Positions 22,081-59,739 of a stretch of 64,000 bases of DNA are shown in pieces. Location of the stretch: the NCBI RefSeq assembly GCF_033115175.1, contig NC_084833.1:54336716-54400715 (forward strand), written 5' to 3'. Within the stretch, counting starts at the first letter, position 1; each line of letters begins with the position of its first letter. The stretch comes from Lepus europaeus (lineage: Eukaryota; Chordata; Mammalia; Lagomorpha; Leporidae). Made by a program: the position numbers and the translations under genes. The notes beneath the pieces are model-generated. The model searched no databases and was not told the DNA's origin. It saw nothing but the letters and a program-made list of their open reading frames with translations.

Positions 22081-22394
22081 ATTAATCTAAAAATTGTGGG
22101 GGGAGGGGCTTAAAGTTTCATATTCAGAATAATAACATGTTCTTTCTTGCAAACATTTCAACATTTAGTTAAATTCAATGGCTATAATTTATGGCTGTGG
22201 TCCTTGGTCTAGTCCTAAATTAACAACAAAGGTGGTGCAAATCACATTTTGTGGTTGTGACAGCTGTGGTTTTTAACACTTAGCCTGCAGGAGAACTGGC
22301 TCGATTTAGATGAGGAGAGTGATGTGTCTAGAGGTGACCTGCACAGCACAGCACAGCAGTGTCACAAAGATTCTGATCCAGAACGGGATCCAGT
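22081..22394. other. AT-rich intergenic stretch, nothing recognised
   Basis: Unique AT-rich sequence without open frames or a recognisable repeat. Confidence 0.5.
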
Positions 22395-22739
22395 CTTTTT
22401 TTTTTTTTTTTTTAAGATTTATTTATTTGAAAGTCAGAGTTACATAGAGAGGGAAGGAGGGGGAGAAAGAGAGAGAGAGGCCTTCCATTCGCTGGTTCAC
22501 TCCCCAGTTGGCCGCAATAGCTGGAGCTGTGCTGATCCGAAGCCAGGAGGCAGGAGCTTCCTCCAGGTCTCCCACATGGGTGCAGGGGCCCAAGGATTTG
22601 GGCCATCTTCTATCGCTTTCCCAGGCTATAGCAAAGAGCTGGATTGGAAGTGGAGCAGCTGAGACTCAAACCAGTGCCCATATGGAATGCCGGCACTGCA
22701 GGTGTTGGCTTTACCTGCTATACCACAGCACTGGCCCCC
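22395..22739 (-). mobile_element. C-SINE, antisense, full length
   Basis: Begins with a T run and AAGATTTATTTATTTGAAAG. Ends ACCACAGCACTGGCCCCC. Confidence 0.94.
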
Positions 22740-22745
22740 TGACAA

Positions 22746-23044
22746 TTTTTTTTTTTTTTAATTTATTTGAGAGGTAGAGTTACAGAGAGAGAGGTCTTCC
22801 ATCTGCTGGATGTCTCCACTCTTCACTCCCCAAAAGGCCGCAGTGGCCAAAGCTGAGCGGATCTGAAGCCAGAGCTTCTTCCAGGTTTCCCACGTGGGTG
22901 CAGGGGCCCAAGCATTTGGGCCATCCTCCACTGCTTTCCTAGGCCATAGCAGAGAGCTGGATTGGAAGAGGAGCAGCCAGGATTCGGATCAGCGTCCATA
23001 TGGTATTCCGGTGCTGCAGAGGGAGGCTCTGCCCACTATGCTAC
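22746..23044 (-). mobile_element. C-SINE, antisense
   Basis: Second of three back-to-back antisense SINEs. Contains GGTGCAGGGGCCCAAGCATT. The terminal GGCCCC is missing. Confidence 0.9.
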
Positions 23045-23054
23045 ATGTGCTCTT

Positions 23055-23402
23055 TTTTTGTTTGTTTTTTTTGAAAGTCAGAGTTACACACAGAGAGAAA
23101 GAGGCAGAGAGAGAGAGAGAGCGAGCGAGTGAGCGAGCGAGCTTTCATCCGCTAGTTCACTCTCCAATTGGCTGCAATGGCTGGAGCTATGTTGATCCGA
23201 AGCCAGGAGCCAGGAGTTTCTTCCAGGTCTCCCACTTGGGTGCAGAGGCCCAAGCACTTGGGCCATCTTCTACTGCTTTCCCAGGCCACAGCAGAGAGCT
23301 GGATCAAAAGTGGGGCAGCCGAGACTCGAACTGGCGCCCATATGGGATGCCGGCACTGCAGGCAGTGGCTTTACCCACTATGCCATAGCGCCGGCCCCCT
23401 CT
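23055..23402 (-). mobile_element. C-SINE, antisense, third of a cluster
   Basis: Direct repeats ATGTGCTCTT at 23045-23054 and 23403-23412. Ends GCCATAGCGCCGGCCCC. Confidence 0.95.
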
Positions 23403-23487
23403 ATGTGCTCTTAAGCACTGTTCTGAGCGGCCTCTCCTGCTGACAACTCCACTGAGAAGTGGAGCAGGGAGGCACACGCCGTGAGGC

Positions 23488-23772
23488 TGCTGTTGGAGAG
23501 GCCTGCATTCCTTTGCTGTCAGAGTGGCTGATTTGAGCTCCAGCTGCTCCACGCCCCACCCAGCTCCGATGTGCACCCTGGGAGGCAGCAGGTGATGGCT
23601 CGAGTACTTGGGTCCCTGCCACCCACATGAGAGACCAGGATGGACTTCCTGGCTCCTGGCTTTGGCCTGGCCCAGCCCTGACTGTTGCAGGCATTGGAGT
23701 AAACCAGTGGGTAGGAAATCTCGGTTCTCTCTGTTGGTCTGCATTTCAAATAAAAATAAACAGTTTTTTCAA
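23488..23772 (+). mobile_element. C-SINE, older subfamily, sense
   Basis: Contains GTGCACCCTGGGAGGCAGC, GGTCCCTGCCACCCACATG and the tail TTTCAAATAAAAATAAAC. Confidence 0.85.
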
Positions 23773-24124
23773 AGAAAGAAATGGAAGACGGAGCATGACA
23801 TGCAGGCAGGGGCCCCACCGCTGAGCTCGTGTGCACTCCCAGGGCAGCAGAGCTAGGCGCAGGACGGGTGACTCTGTTGTCAGAAGGGTCTTCTTTCTGG
23901 GTGGAGCACTTCGCAGCATGGGTCATTTCTGCCGTGGCCAGACCCAGAACTGCGGCCACGGGAGCTGCTGTGCCTGAAGCAGCTTCCCAGTGGCTTCGGA
24001 TGTGGCCAACGTGGCTGCTGGTGGTGGTGGTGGGGAGCATTGCTTTTCACCTGGGAGAGATGTTCATAGAAAACTGGAACTGACTCCAAAACTCAGTGTG
24101 GGGACATGTACTCAAAAGCACTTT
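23773..24124. other. intergenic, nothing recognised
   Basis: Unique sequence with a short GGT-type microsatellite (TGGTGGTGGTGGTGGGG, about 24020-24036). No gene. Confidence 0.45.
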
Positions 24125-24418
24125 TTTATTTTTATTTTTTTTAAGATTTATTTCCTTGAAAGGCAGTTAAAGAGAGAATCTTCTATCCATTGGTTTACTC
24201 CCAATGTCTGCAATGGGCAAGCTGACAACAGCAGCTTCTTCTGTGTCTCCCACATGGATGCAGGGGCCCAAGGACTTGGGCCATCTTCCGCTTCTTTCCC
24301 AGGTGCATTAGCAGGGAACTAGATCAGAAGTGGATCAGCCAGGACTCAAACTGGGACTCATATGGGATGCTGGGGTTCCAGGCGGCGGCTTAACCTGCTG
24401 CATCACTGCGCCGTCCCA
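24125..24418 (-). mobile_element. C-SINE, antisense
   Basis: Starts TTTTTATTTTTATTTTTT and ends CATCACTGCGCCGTCCCACC. Similar flanks AAAAGCACTTTT and AAGAGCACTTTT. Confidence 0.92.
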
Positions 24419-24599
24419 CCAAGAGCACTTTTGTAGCTAACACCTGTAGTGGGAGGCAAGTCACCAGAGAAATCACCACACACACCCGGCAGACTCCCTT
24501 CGTGGGTGGCTTTCCAAGGGCCTCGCTCCCAAGCTACATCCGTTGAGAAACATTTTTTAACTCAGATTCTTGTCACTTGGGGTTTAACAAATTCATCTC

Positions 24600-24720
24600 A
24601 AGTGACGCATGGGAACAAGCATGGAAAGAGGAGACAGACCTGGGTTCTGGTCTGAGCTTCGCCAGTACCAGCTGCACCTCACCCAGCCAGGCTCTGCCAC
24701 TTTGAAAGCAGGGTACCTGC
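24600..24720 (+). mobile_element. possible MIR fragment
   Basis: CCTGGGTTCTGGTCTGAGCTT and GGCTCTGCCACTTTGAAAG resemble the MIR core, but the order is imperfect. Low confidence. Confidence 0.35.
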
Positions 24721-24985
24721 AGGCTTCTCTCACGTAACTGTTGTTCCTAGAGTTGCACATGAGACTCCCTATGCCTCCCGCGCCCTCTCTGGACATCTCC
24801 ACTGGGCCGGGCCTGAGTCAGCCCGTCTCCTGTCCTTTAGGAAACCCTGCCTTAACCAGGAGCTGTTTGACAACAGCCTTCGGACCAACGTTAGCCCCCC
24901 AGTTCTCACACCACAGGGACAGGCAACTTGTCTCCACCAGATTTTTGAGGACAGGAAGAACAGTTTATTATTTTAAAAATATTCC

Positions 24986-25284
24986 TTTTTTTTTTCTCAT
25001 CTACCTGAGAGGCAGAGTGACAGAGGGAGAGACAGAGACACAGAGAAATCTTCCATCTACTGTTTCACTCCCCAAATCCTGCAACAGCCAGGAGTGGGCC
25101 CAGTTGAAGACAGGAACACAGAACTCCCTCCAGGTCTCCCTGGTGGGTAGCAGGGGTCCACATACTTGGGCTTCCCAAATGTGTCAGCAGGAAGCTGGAT
25201 GGGAAGCTGGGACTCAAACCAGCACTGACATGGGATACAGGCAGCCCAAGGGGCAGTATAACCTGCTGAGAGCCCACCCACCCC
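24986..25284 (-). mobile_element. C-SINE, older, antisense
   Basis: T run, then GAGAGGCAGAGTGACAGAGG and CTCCAGGTCTCCCTGGTGG. The terminal part is decayed. Confidence 0.85.
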
Positions 25285-25542
25285 AGGAAGGGCATCTTAT
25301 CTCAATGTTCTCAATTCAGTGTCCAATATAGCATATTTAGTATGTGCTGGCTGCATTCATTAAAGCTCTTTGCAAATGGCTACATAAGATTATTCTTACA
25401 TTGATGATTGAAAATAAAAATACATACTAGTACCTCTCCACAAACCTCAAAAGAATTACAAAAGCCTTGAGAAAGCCACCTTTGGCCTAGTGCAAGTTAT
25501 TCCAAATATCTACATAATTTCTTTATGCTAAGTTTTCATAGA

Positions 25543-25883
25543 CAGAGGCTGGCACTGTAGCACAGCAGGCAAAGCTGCTGCCTGAAGACACCAGTGTTCC
25601 ATATGTGTGCTGGCCCCAGGTCTGGCTGCTCCACTTCTGATCCAGTTCCCTGCTAATGGTCTGGGAAAGCAGCGGAAGGCCCAAGCGCCTGGGCCCCTGC
25701 ACCCACGTGGTAGACCTGGATGAAGCTCCTGGCTTTGGCCTGGCCCAGCACTGGCCATGGCAGCCATCTCGGCCATCTCAGAAATGAACCAGAGGATGGA
25801 AGATCTTTCTCTCTCCCTCCCTCTTTTGCTGTCTCACCCACTCTGTAACTCTTTCAAATAAACAAACAAATCTTTAAAAAAAA
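25543..25883 (+). mobile_element. C-SINE, sense, just downstream of CTR9
   Basis: Starts GAGGCTGGCACTGTAGCACAG and ends TTTCAAATAAACAAACAAATC. It lies about 60 bases beyond the CTR9 poly(A) signal. It is the last C-SINE before an 8-kb SINE-free stretch. Confidence 0.93.
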
Positions 25884-25929
25884 TCATATACAAATATTAC
25901 TGAGCAAAAAAAAAAGCAAAGTTACCCAT

Positions 25930-26562
25930 GAAAGTTGGTAAAGAATTTTATTACGTGGCTTAGGTAGGCTTTTGCAGTCTACTAACAGAAAAGGGGTTTC
26001 CACACCTTATTCAACCTAACAAATTACAGATTTGTGATTTGTAACTGCATGGCTGCAGTATCACCCTCCTTTTATATGTACTTTGGTGCAAGAATACAGT
26101 AGATACCTCTTCCTCCAGAAAATAAAAATGTTCTCAATCTAAACTCAAAAGGGAGCAAAGACAGTAACACCAAGTTTCTGCAACACTTGGCCAAAGATTG
26201 CAATAAAAATCAAAACAGGATGCTGCTGAACATACGAGTGAGACGCGGGAGACACCTGTGCCCGTTTCAGTCCGGTCTTGGTAGGAATGATTTAGCATCT
26301 GCATTTACTTTTACTGCAGCTTTCACATATGACAGGTGGAACTGTACCACGATGAAGGACAGTCTCATTATCACGAGAGACTCAGATACTGGAACTGAGC
26401 ACTGGAAATGTCTCTTGGGGCATAATATACAAACAGATAGGAAAAAAAACTGCCTTAAGAAAAATTTCACAATTGTTTGACTAAACATCTGAAACGTGTT
26501 TCTCACAGCTTTCATATATTAAAAAAGTTTCCTGCAGAGATGCTGTTTCTTTATGACACAAC
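25930..26562 (-). other. CTR9: CTR9 3' UTR
   Basis: Repeat-free AT-rich sequence of about 630 bp between the TAG codon and the inferred cleavage point. It has the mixed TA-rich composition typical of a conserved 3' UTR. Confidence 0.85.
25947..25952 (-). terminator. CTR9: CTR9 poly(A) signal AATAAA
   Basis: On the minus strand ACGTAATAAAATTC carries AATAAA. It is followed on the transcript by a U-rich element (antisense of AAAAAAAAAAGCAAAG near 25905-25920). Confidence 0.88.
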
Positions 26563-53048
<26,486 letters not shown>

Positions 53049-53236
53049 GGTGGGATCAGAAAGCGAGCGGGCGTCTCGCCCCGCCGCTCCGCAGTCGGTT
53101 GTCCTCGCTTCTGGTTAGTCCAGAGGTTCGCGACGGCCTGGCTCTGGCCGTGACTGCCGCCCCGCGGCGCCGCCGCAGCTCCGGCTTTCTCCTTCCCGTC
53201 AGCGGCTTAAACAACGAGCAGCGGACGGCTACCGGC

Positions 53237-53278
53237 CACTTCCGGGGCCCCGCCCCCCGCCCCGGAAGCACTTCCCGC
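53237..53278 (-). promoter_or_regulatory. CTR9: ETS-type and GC-box cluster in CTR9 promoter
   Basis: CACTTCCGGGG (53237-53247), CCCCGCCCCCCGCCCC and CCCGGAAGC (53261-53269), then CACTTCCCG, place opposed GGAA/TTCC cores around a GC box. This suits GABP/ETS and SP1 binding (inference from motif only). Confidence 0.65.
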
Positions 53279-53520
53279 GAGTGGGCGGGCCCGACGCGAA
53301 TTCTGCCGGTGGCTCAGGTGTTGCCCTCTGCGGGCTGACAGCTCCAAGGCTGCGGCTGGCCCCGCCGGCTGTCGGTGGTCCGAGATCCTCGGGGCCTGTG
53401 GCTTTGGAGCCTGGCCCGAATAAAAGATGGGCAGGCGTAGCCGCTCCGTGCTGCGCCTGGCGGATCCCCTGACTGACGTGGCCTCTGGATGGGCCCGGCC
53501 AGTCTTGCTTTCTTCTTGAG

Positions 53521-53798
53521 ATTGTTGCGGATAATTCTGCGCGGGTCTTCATTCCGCACCTGGATCACCCTTCTGTACTGTGCTCACACCTGTTTATAAA
53601 GAAATGTCACAATGAATCTGTAGTCCTGGCGATAATTTGTGTATTTTAAAACATGGTTCTTTGATGCAAATACAGAGGACCTGCTAGATTTGTGACATAC
53701 AATTCTGGGAGAATTTGATAAACCTTTTGATCAGTGTCCTGATTAAGATTTGTAAATAGTCATTTCATTAAATTATGCAATAATATTAAATTAGTTTG
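53521..53798. other. intergenic just upstream of CTR9 promoter
   Basis: AT-rich unique sequence after the CpG island. Nothing recognised. Confidence 0.5.
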
Positions 53799-54104
53799 GG
53801 GCCGACGCTGTGGCGCAGCGGGTTAAAGCCCCGGCCTGCAGCACCAGCATCCCATATGGGCTCCGGTTCGAGTCCCTGCTGCTCTACTTCCGATCCAGCT
53901 CTCTGCTATGGCCTGGAAAAGCAGCAGAGGATGGCCCCTCTACCCACGTGGGAGACCCAGAAGAAACTCCTGGGTGCTAGCTTCGCATTGGCTCAGCTCC
54001 CCGTTGCTGGGAGTGAACCAGCTGATGGAGACCTCTCTGTCTCTGTCTCTACCTCTCTCTGTAACTCTTTCAAATAAATAAAAGTAAATCTTTAAAAAAA
54101 TTCT
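53799..54104 (+). mobile_element. C-SINE with intact A and B boxes
   Basis: Head GGGGCCGACGCTGTGGCGCA, A-box-like TGGCGCAGCGGG and B-box GGTTCGAGTCC are intact. Direct repeats ATTAGTTTG at 53790-53798 and 54105-54113. Confidence 0.96.
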
Positions 54105-54164
54105 ATTAGTTTGCGGCCAGTGTTTTGACAAAAGCAGAGAGGAAAGTCATTGAGTAAATTTAGT

Positions 54165-54430
54165 GGCAGTTGTAATCCCCGAGTGTCTCTCAGATGCATC
54201 CCCCTTCTCTTCATCTTCACCACCTCCTTGCAGCCCAAACCACTACCATCACCACCTGGACTTTAGCTATAATTGCTTGGGTCACCCAGTTCTTCATCCA
54301 CTCTGGCTCCAACCGCCAATCCAGCTTCAGCCATTTTGCACACAGATCTTTTACGAAGATGCCAGTTTGAGGTTAGTCTTTCTTCTCAACTCCCTTAAAA
54401 CCTTTCAGGTGAAATTTTGTTAAATTTATG
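54165..54430 (+). mobile_element. LINE L2 relic
   Basis: ACCACCTCCTTGCAGCCCAAA, then CACCACCTGGACTTTAGC and CAGCCATTTTGCACACAGATC follow the L2 3' consensus in sense. Confidence 0.6.
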
Positions 54431-54659
54431 TTTATTGGCTGGTGACTATTTCAGTGGGTGGGGCAGTCCAACCAATATAAATATAATCCTAGCAGCATGG
54501 GTAATTCAAAAATTTTTGTTAGCCACATTACAAAAATAAAAACCAGATGAAATTAATTCTAGTCATTTTATTTAGCTCATATCTAAGATAGCATTTAAAA
54601 TATAAAATCTGAGCTAAGTTACATTTTTCACATGAAGTATTAGAAGTCCAGTGTGTAGA

Positions 54660-54746
54660 AGGGTGCTTCAAAACGTTCATTAAAAATGCATCTTATGAAA
54701 AAATTGCATGGATTTCAAGCAATTTTTGCCTCTAAGTAGCTTTATC
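54660..54746. mobile_element. unclassified interspersed-repeat end
   Basis: GGGTGCTTCAAAACGTTCAT followed by TATGAAAAAATTGCATGGAT resembles a widespread mammalian repeat end. A related phrase (GTACTTCAGAAAGTTCATGG) is at 3421. Class unknown to me. Confidence 0.4.
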
Positions 54747-55090
54747 TTTTTAAAGAACATTTATTTATTTATTTGAAAATCAGAATTACACAGAGAGGGA
54801 GATAGAAAGAGAGAGAGATCTTCCATCTGCTAGTTTACTCCCCAAATGTTGGCAATGGCTGGGGGCTGGGCCAGGCAGAAGCAAGGAACCAGGAGCCAGA
54901 AGCTTCATCCAGTTCTCCCATGTAGGTGTGCAGGGGCCCAAACACTTGGGCCACCCTCTGCTGCTTTCCCAGGCACATTATCAGGGAGTTGGATCAGAAG
55001 TGGAGCAGCTTGAATGTGAACTGGTGCCCATATGGGATGCCAGTGTCGCAGGCAGCAGTTTAACCCACTAAGCCTCAACATAATCCACCA
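54747..55090 (-). mobile_element. C-SINE, antisense
   Basis: Starts TTTTTAAAGAACATTTATTT and ends with decayed AGCCTCAACATAATCC. Similar flanks TTTATCTTT and TTATCTTT. Confidence 0.9.
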
Positions 55091-55584
55091 TCCTTATCTT
55101 TGAATTGCATTTTTTCACATACTTGTTTCACATACTTGTATTTTACACATACGTACTTGATTCAGTTGCTTAATTTTAATTGTATATATTTATTTAGATT
55201 TCATAAAATTCACAGTTGAAAAAATAGATCCACATTCTTTGACTTTTCTAACATTTAATTAAAAATAAACACAATTTAAAATTCAGTTCCTCGACTGGTT
55301 GAGCCACTTCAGGTGCTAAAGTGGATAGTGACCATGTGGATAGTGAACACTATAGTGTACAGCGTAGTACAGTATTTCCAGGAAATTTTGTTGAATATAT
55401 GTTAAGGTCTATGAGGTAAACATTAGCACATTGTGTCCTATTGATTTACATAAAGGACACCTACAAAAATTTAAATTGGGCAATAAATTTAACACTTATG
55501 GTAACTTTGAAATAAATATATTTAGAGATCAATTCTTTTGAGAAATGTAGTAAGTTAATGATTAGAGCACTTGAAAATATTTTT
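55091..55584. other. AT-rich intergenic stretch, nothing recognised
   Basis: Unique AT-rich sequence with no open frames of note. Confidence 0.5.
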
Positions 55585-55894
55585 TAAAATATTTATTTAT
55601 TTGAAAGAACTACAGAAAGAGGGAGAGTAAGAGAGAGAGAGAGAGAGAGAGAATCTTCCATCTGTTAGTTCACTCCCCAAATGTCCGTAACAGCTGGGGA
55701 CTGACCCAGATTCTTCTGGGTCTCCTACATGGATGCAGGGGCCCAAGCACTTGGGTCATCTTCTGCTGCTTTCCCAGGCATATTAGCAGGGAGCTGGATT
55801 GGAAGTGGAGCATCCAGGTCTTGAACTGGTGCCCATATGGGATGCCGGTGTTGTAAGTGGTGGCTTTACCCACTACACCACAGCACTGGCCCCC
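55585..55894 (-). mobile_element. C-SINE, antisense
   Basis: Direct repeats TGAAAATATTTTT at 55572-55584 and 55895-55907. Ends CACCACAGCACTGGCCCCC. Confidence 0.95.
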
Positions 55895-55989
55895 TGAAAA
55901 TATTTTTAAATTTATGGCGAAAATGGCATAATCCTCCTGCAGAAGTTAATTTTACTAAATGTTCAACTGAAGAAAAGATTACATACGTG

Positions 55990-56238
55990 AGACCTGGCAT
56001 TGTGGCACAGCAGGTTAAGTCTGCATCCCATCTAAGCGCTGATGGAAGCCTTGGCTGCTCCACTTCCAATCCACCCCCTGATAATGCTCCTGGGAACACA
56101 ACAGAAGACAGTCCAACTACTTGAGTCTCTGCCACCCATATAAGAGACTCAGATGGAGTTCTTGGCTCCTGGCTTTGACGTGGACCAAACCTGGTCATTA
56201 TGGTCATTTGGAGAGTGAACCAGCAAGTGTAAAATAGC
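55990..56238 (+). mobile_element. C-SINE, sense, internally shortened
   Basis: Starts GAGACCTGGCATTGTGGCACA and contains TGGTCATTTGGAGAGTGAACC. The tail runs straight into an antisense SINE. Confidence 0.87.
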
Positions 56239-56411
56239 TTTTTTACTTTAAGATTTATTTATTTACTTGAAAGTCAAAGTTACACAAAGAGGAGAGGCAG
56301 AGAGAGAGAGAGAGGTCTTCCATCCACTGGTTCACTCCTCAGTTGGCTACAATGGCCAGAACTGTGCCTACCGAAGCCAGGAGCCAGGAGCCTCCTCCAG
56401 GTTTTCCTAAG
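56239..56411 (-). mobile_element. C-SINE, antisense, truncated
   Basis: Tail and CT/GA part plus GAAGCCAGGAGCCAGGAGCC. It stops abruptly at TTTTCCTAAG, about half length. Confidence 0.85.
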
Positions 56412-56559
56412 TAACAGGGGGGACTGAAAGCGATTGCACCAGCAAGCACATATGACAGTCTGGTCTCTGGGCATAACGGTTTCAGTGCCTGCGCAGCAGG
56501 TTTGTATCTCAGGCAGGTTTGGTTTGCCATCACCTGCTTACTCTGGGAATCCCCAAGCA

Positions 56560-56680
56560 CAGAAATGATCCCTAAGTGTGAGTGTCTTTGGACTGCCTGG
56601 GCAAGTTCCTTAACCTTTTTGATTGATCCTTACTTCTTCTCGTAGTGATTAAATAATAGTCACTCACAGGAGCTGAAAGC
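56560..56680 (+). mobile_element. possible MIR fragment
   Basis: CTGGGCAAGTTCCTTAACC and GATTAAATAATAGTCACTC resemble the MIR 3' part in sense. Short and decayed. Confidence 0.45.
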
Positions 56681-56816
56681 TTACTTGTGTCTGAAGAGGG
56701 TATCCCAATACTTACTTAATCTCCAGGAACAACCCCAAGACGTGGTACAGTGATTTTGTCATTGGTGTGGGGTGACTGGGGTAGAGGTGTGAGTGGGAGT
56801 GGGGACGGTCATACCC

Positions 56817-57103
56817 CTCAGCTAGGGGACAGCAGTTAAGCCGCCACTCAGGATGCCAGCATCCTACGTTGGAGTGCTTGGGTCCAAATCTCGGCTCTGC
56901 TTCTGATACCAGCTTCCTGCTGATGGGCAACCTTTACTTGAGGACGGCTCAAGTAGTTGGGCTCCTGCCATCCACATGGGAGACCCAGACGGAGTTCTGG
57001 GCTCCTGGCTTGGGCCTGGCCCAGTTCTGGCTGTTGTGGGCATTTGGGGAGTGGAACCGTGTAAGAGAGCTCACTTTCTGTTTGTCTCTACGAAAATAAA
57101 GAA
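56817..57103 (+). mobile_element. C-SINE, older subfamily, sense
   Basis: GATGCCAGCATCCTACGTTGG, TGGGCAACCTTTACTTGAGG and GGCATTTGGGGAGTGGAACC are in SINE order. Confidence 0.83.
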
Positions 57104-57466
57104 AATAGGCTTTAAATCCCCCCTTCTTCTTGGAAGGATTTTGTTATTGGTCCTCATTGAAAGAAGGAAGGGAAGAGGAGAGGACTGAGGTGGGTCTTGA
57201 AAGCTGGGGAGGCTCTGCATAGGCAGAAGTGCAGGGAGGCTGCTTCCGGCACAGGGGACACGTTGGGCAGAATCCTGGCCAGAATCACACTTTTTAAGGC
57301 CAGCGACGAGGGAACATGGACTAGTATTATAACGTACCAATTCCTCCACAGCCCGCCTCGCTGCCATCCTTCTACAAGGCTCTCCCTCCATCGCACTTTT
57401 CTTATTGTCTTCAAAATCACTTGGCATTGAACTACATGCAGTTTGGGATAATAGTATATATTTCTC
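57104..57466. other. intergenic, nothing recognised
   Basis: Unique sequence with minus frames that lack any domain. Confidence 0.45.
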
Positions 57467-57828
57467 TTTTTAAAAAAAGTTTTATTTATGTGTCTGAAAG
57501 TCAGAGTTACAGAGAGAGAGAGAGAGGAACAGAGAGAGAGAGAGAAAGAGAGAGAGATATCGATCAATCTTCCATTTGCTGGTTCACTCCCCAGATGGCT
57601 GCAACGTCTTGGGCTGGGCCAGGCTAAGGCCAGGACTCAGGAGCTTCATCTGGGTCTCCCATGTGGGTGGCAGGGATCTAAGTATTGGGCCACCTTCTGC
57701 TGCTTTCCCCAAGCCATTAGCAGGGAGCTGGATCAGAAGTGGAGCAGCCGGGACTTGAACCAATGCCCACGTTGGATGTTGGCATTGCAGGTGGCAGCTT
57801 TACCCACTGTGCCACAATGTCGACACCC
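57467..57828 (-). mobile_element. C-SINE, antisense, first of a stacked pair
   Basis: Long GA-rich part (57510-57560). Ends GTGCCACAATGTCGACACCC. The likely left flank TATATTTCTCTTTTT recurs as TATACTTCTCTTTTA only after the next SINE. Confidence 0.92.
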
Positions 57829-57838
57829 TATACTTTTA

Positions 57839-58170
57839 TTTATTTATTTATTTATTTTTAAGATGTATTTATTTACTTGAAAGGCAGAGTTACAGAGAGG
57901 CAGAGTCAGAGGCAGAGAGAGAGAGATTGGTCTTCCAATTGCTGGTTCACTCCTAAAATGGGCTGATCCGATGGCAGGAGCCAGGAGCTTCTTCCAGGTC
58001 TCCCACATAGCAGGGGCCCATGTACTTGGGCCATCTTCCACTGCTTTCCCAGGCACTTTGCCAGGGAGCTGGATTGGAAGTGGAGCAGCTGGGACTCAAA
58101 ACTGGCACCCATATGGGATGCTAACACTGCAGGCAGAGGCTTTACCTGCTAAGCCACAGCACCGGCCCCA
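57839..58170 (-). mobile_element. C-SINE, antisense, stacked on the previous one
   Basis: (TTTA)n tail at 57839-57857. Flanks CTATACTT on both sides. Ends CCACAGCACCGGCCCCA. Confidence 0.93.
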
Positions 58171-58951
58171 CTATACTTCTCTTTTAAATACATTTGTGTG
58201 TGTGTGTGTAACTGACCCTCTGGAAGGGATTCTTTCTGAATACCCCCCTCTTCCAGCGTGAGGCATCCAGAAGGCGCTCAGAACGTAAACAGATTTGGAG
58301 TTGTTTACTGGAAGCCTGGTTGGAAGCATAGCAGAGGACTCTGTTTCCAAAAGCAAAGGTGCACGTGGAATTCGTGTGGGATGCTTGGTGTGCACGAAGG
58401 GTTGACGTACATGTTTTGAAGATATTTCCAGGGCCTTCATTGTTCTTCACATACATTCCTAAAAGTTGTAAGAAGTATTTCCAGTTCAAGAAAAAAAAAA
58501 TGAATTGTTTCAACTGGATTTTCTCAGACTTTGGATATGGGACAATCTTTGTTTATAAAGCGAGTTCCAACTGTTTCAAAATACTTTTTCCTGATTCTTT
58601 TTGTGCATCTTTTCATATGCGACAAACATGCCACTGTGCTGGGACTTGTTAGCACAGAGGGGAAAAATGGAGATACACTCCAGTGGGAATTGTTTTTACA
58701 TATCCCTGGGGTGAGATCATGCCTTAAGAAATCTGTTATACCAATTTGAGAAATTCTTTCCAGAGTAGCCTTCCTGCCTCACCCCTGTGTTAGTGGGGAG
58801 ACCCATGTGACCATCGCTGGTAACTGCTCCAGTGCTTTGTGGCTGAGGACTTGGGTCACGTTGACATGTCCTCCCTGGAGGACACACAGGTGAGGCCTGC
58901 TTTCGCAGCCATGTGATTACAGAGGGCAGGCAAAGCAAGCCATTTCAGTAC
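58171..58951. other. unique intergenic stretch
   Basis: About 780 bp with no recognised transposon, a short (GT)n at 58196-58210, and no convincing coding frame. A candidate for conserved noncoding sequence. Confidence 0.5.
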
Positions 58952-59313
58952 TTTTTTTTTTAATTATTATTATTATTTTTTTGACAGGCAGAGTCGACAG
59001 TGAGAGAGAGAGAGACAAAGAGAAAGGTCTTCCTTTGCCGTTGGTTCACCCTCCAATGGCCGCTGCGGTTGGCGCGCTGCGGCCAGCGCACCGCGCTGAT
59101 CCGATGGCAGGAGCCAGGTGCTTCTCCTGCTCTCCCATGGGGTGCAGGGCCCAAGCACTTGGGCCATCCTCCACTGCACTCCCTGGCCACAGCAGAGAGC
59201 TGGTCTGGAAGAGGGGCAACCGGGACAGAATCCGGTGCCCCGACTGGGACTAGAACCCGGTGTGCCGGCGCTGCAAGGCGGAGGATTAGCCTAGCGAGCC
59301 GTGGCGCCGGCCA
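58952..59313 (-). mobile_element. C-SINE, young subtype, antisense
   Basis: Direct repeats CATTTCAGTAC and CATTTCAGTGC at 58941-58951 and 59314-59324. Ends GCCGTGGCGCCGGCCA. Confidence 0.95.
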
Positions 59314-59477
59314 CATTTCAGTGCTTTTTTAAAATTGTAAGTTCCTGTTTCATTCAGAAAGACTCTTTCCCAGTGTGAATCGTGTTTTCAAATAGCTTTA
59401 TCTTCTGGCTGACTAAAAGCGGGAGCTTTTCAGGTTTTGGAGAGATTTTCCATTTTTGTGTCCCAGAGACAGGCCAG

Positions 59478-59688
59478 TCCCTAGAGCAGTGCTTCCCGAG
59501 GTTTTAGAGAGCAGCAGCCCCCCGGGAAAGCCAGGAACAGCCCGCCTTCTGGGCCCCACTCTGTGTTTCTTGCTCACTGGGTGTGGGTTGGAGTGGATGG
59601 TTTGCCTGTCCTGTGTGTCCCTTGTGATGCTGATACTGCTGGTCCAGAGACAATGCTTTGAGACCCACCACTTAGAGAACCCGGGATC
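59478..59688 (+). mobile_element. MER5-like hAT DNA-transposon relic
   Basis: Left end AGAGCAGTGCTTCCCGAGG and right part GATGCTGATACTGCTGGTCC then TTTGAGACCCACCACTTAG. The two ends are imperfect inverted repeats in MER5 order. Confidence 0.55.
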
Positions 59689-59739
59689 ACAGAAGCTTGG
59701 AGGGGACCCTTGGAAAGAAAAGCTCGAATTCCTTTCATG

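Noticed and set aside
53799..53880. tRNA-like A and B boxes
   Set aside because: They are the internal promoter of the tRNA-derived C-SINE, not a tRNA gene. The cloverleaf and acceptor stem are not maintained.
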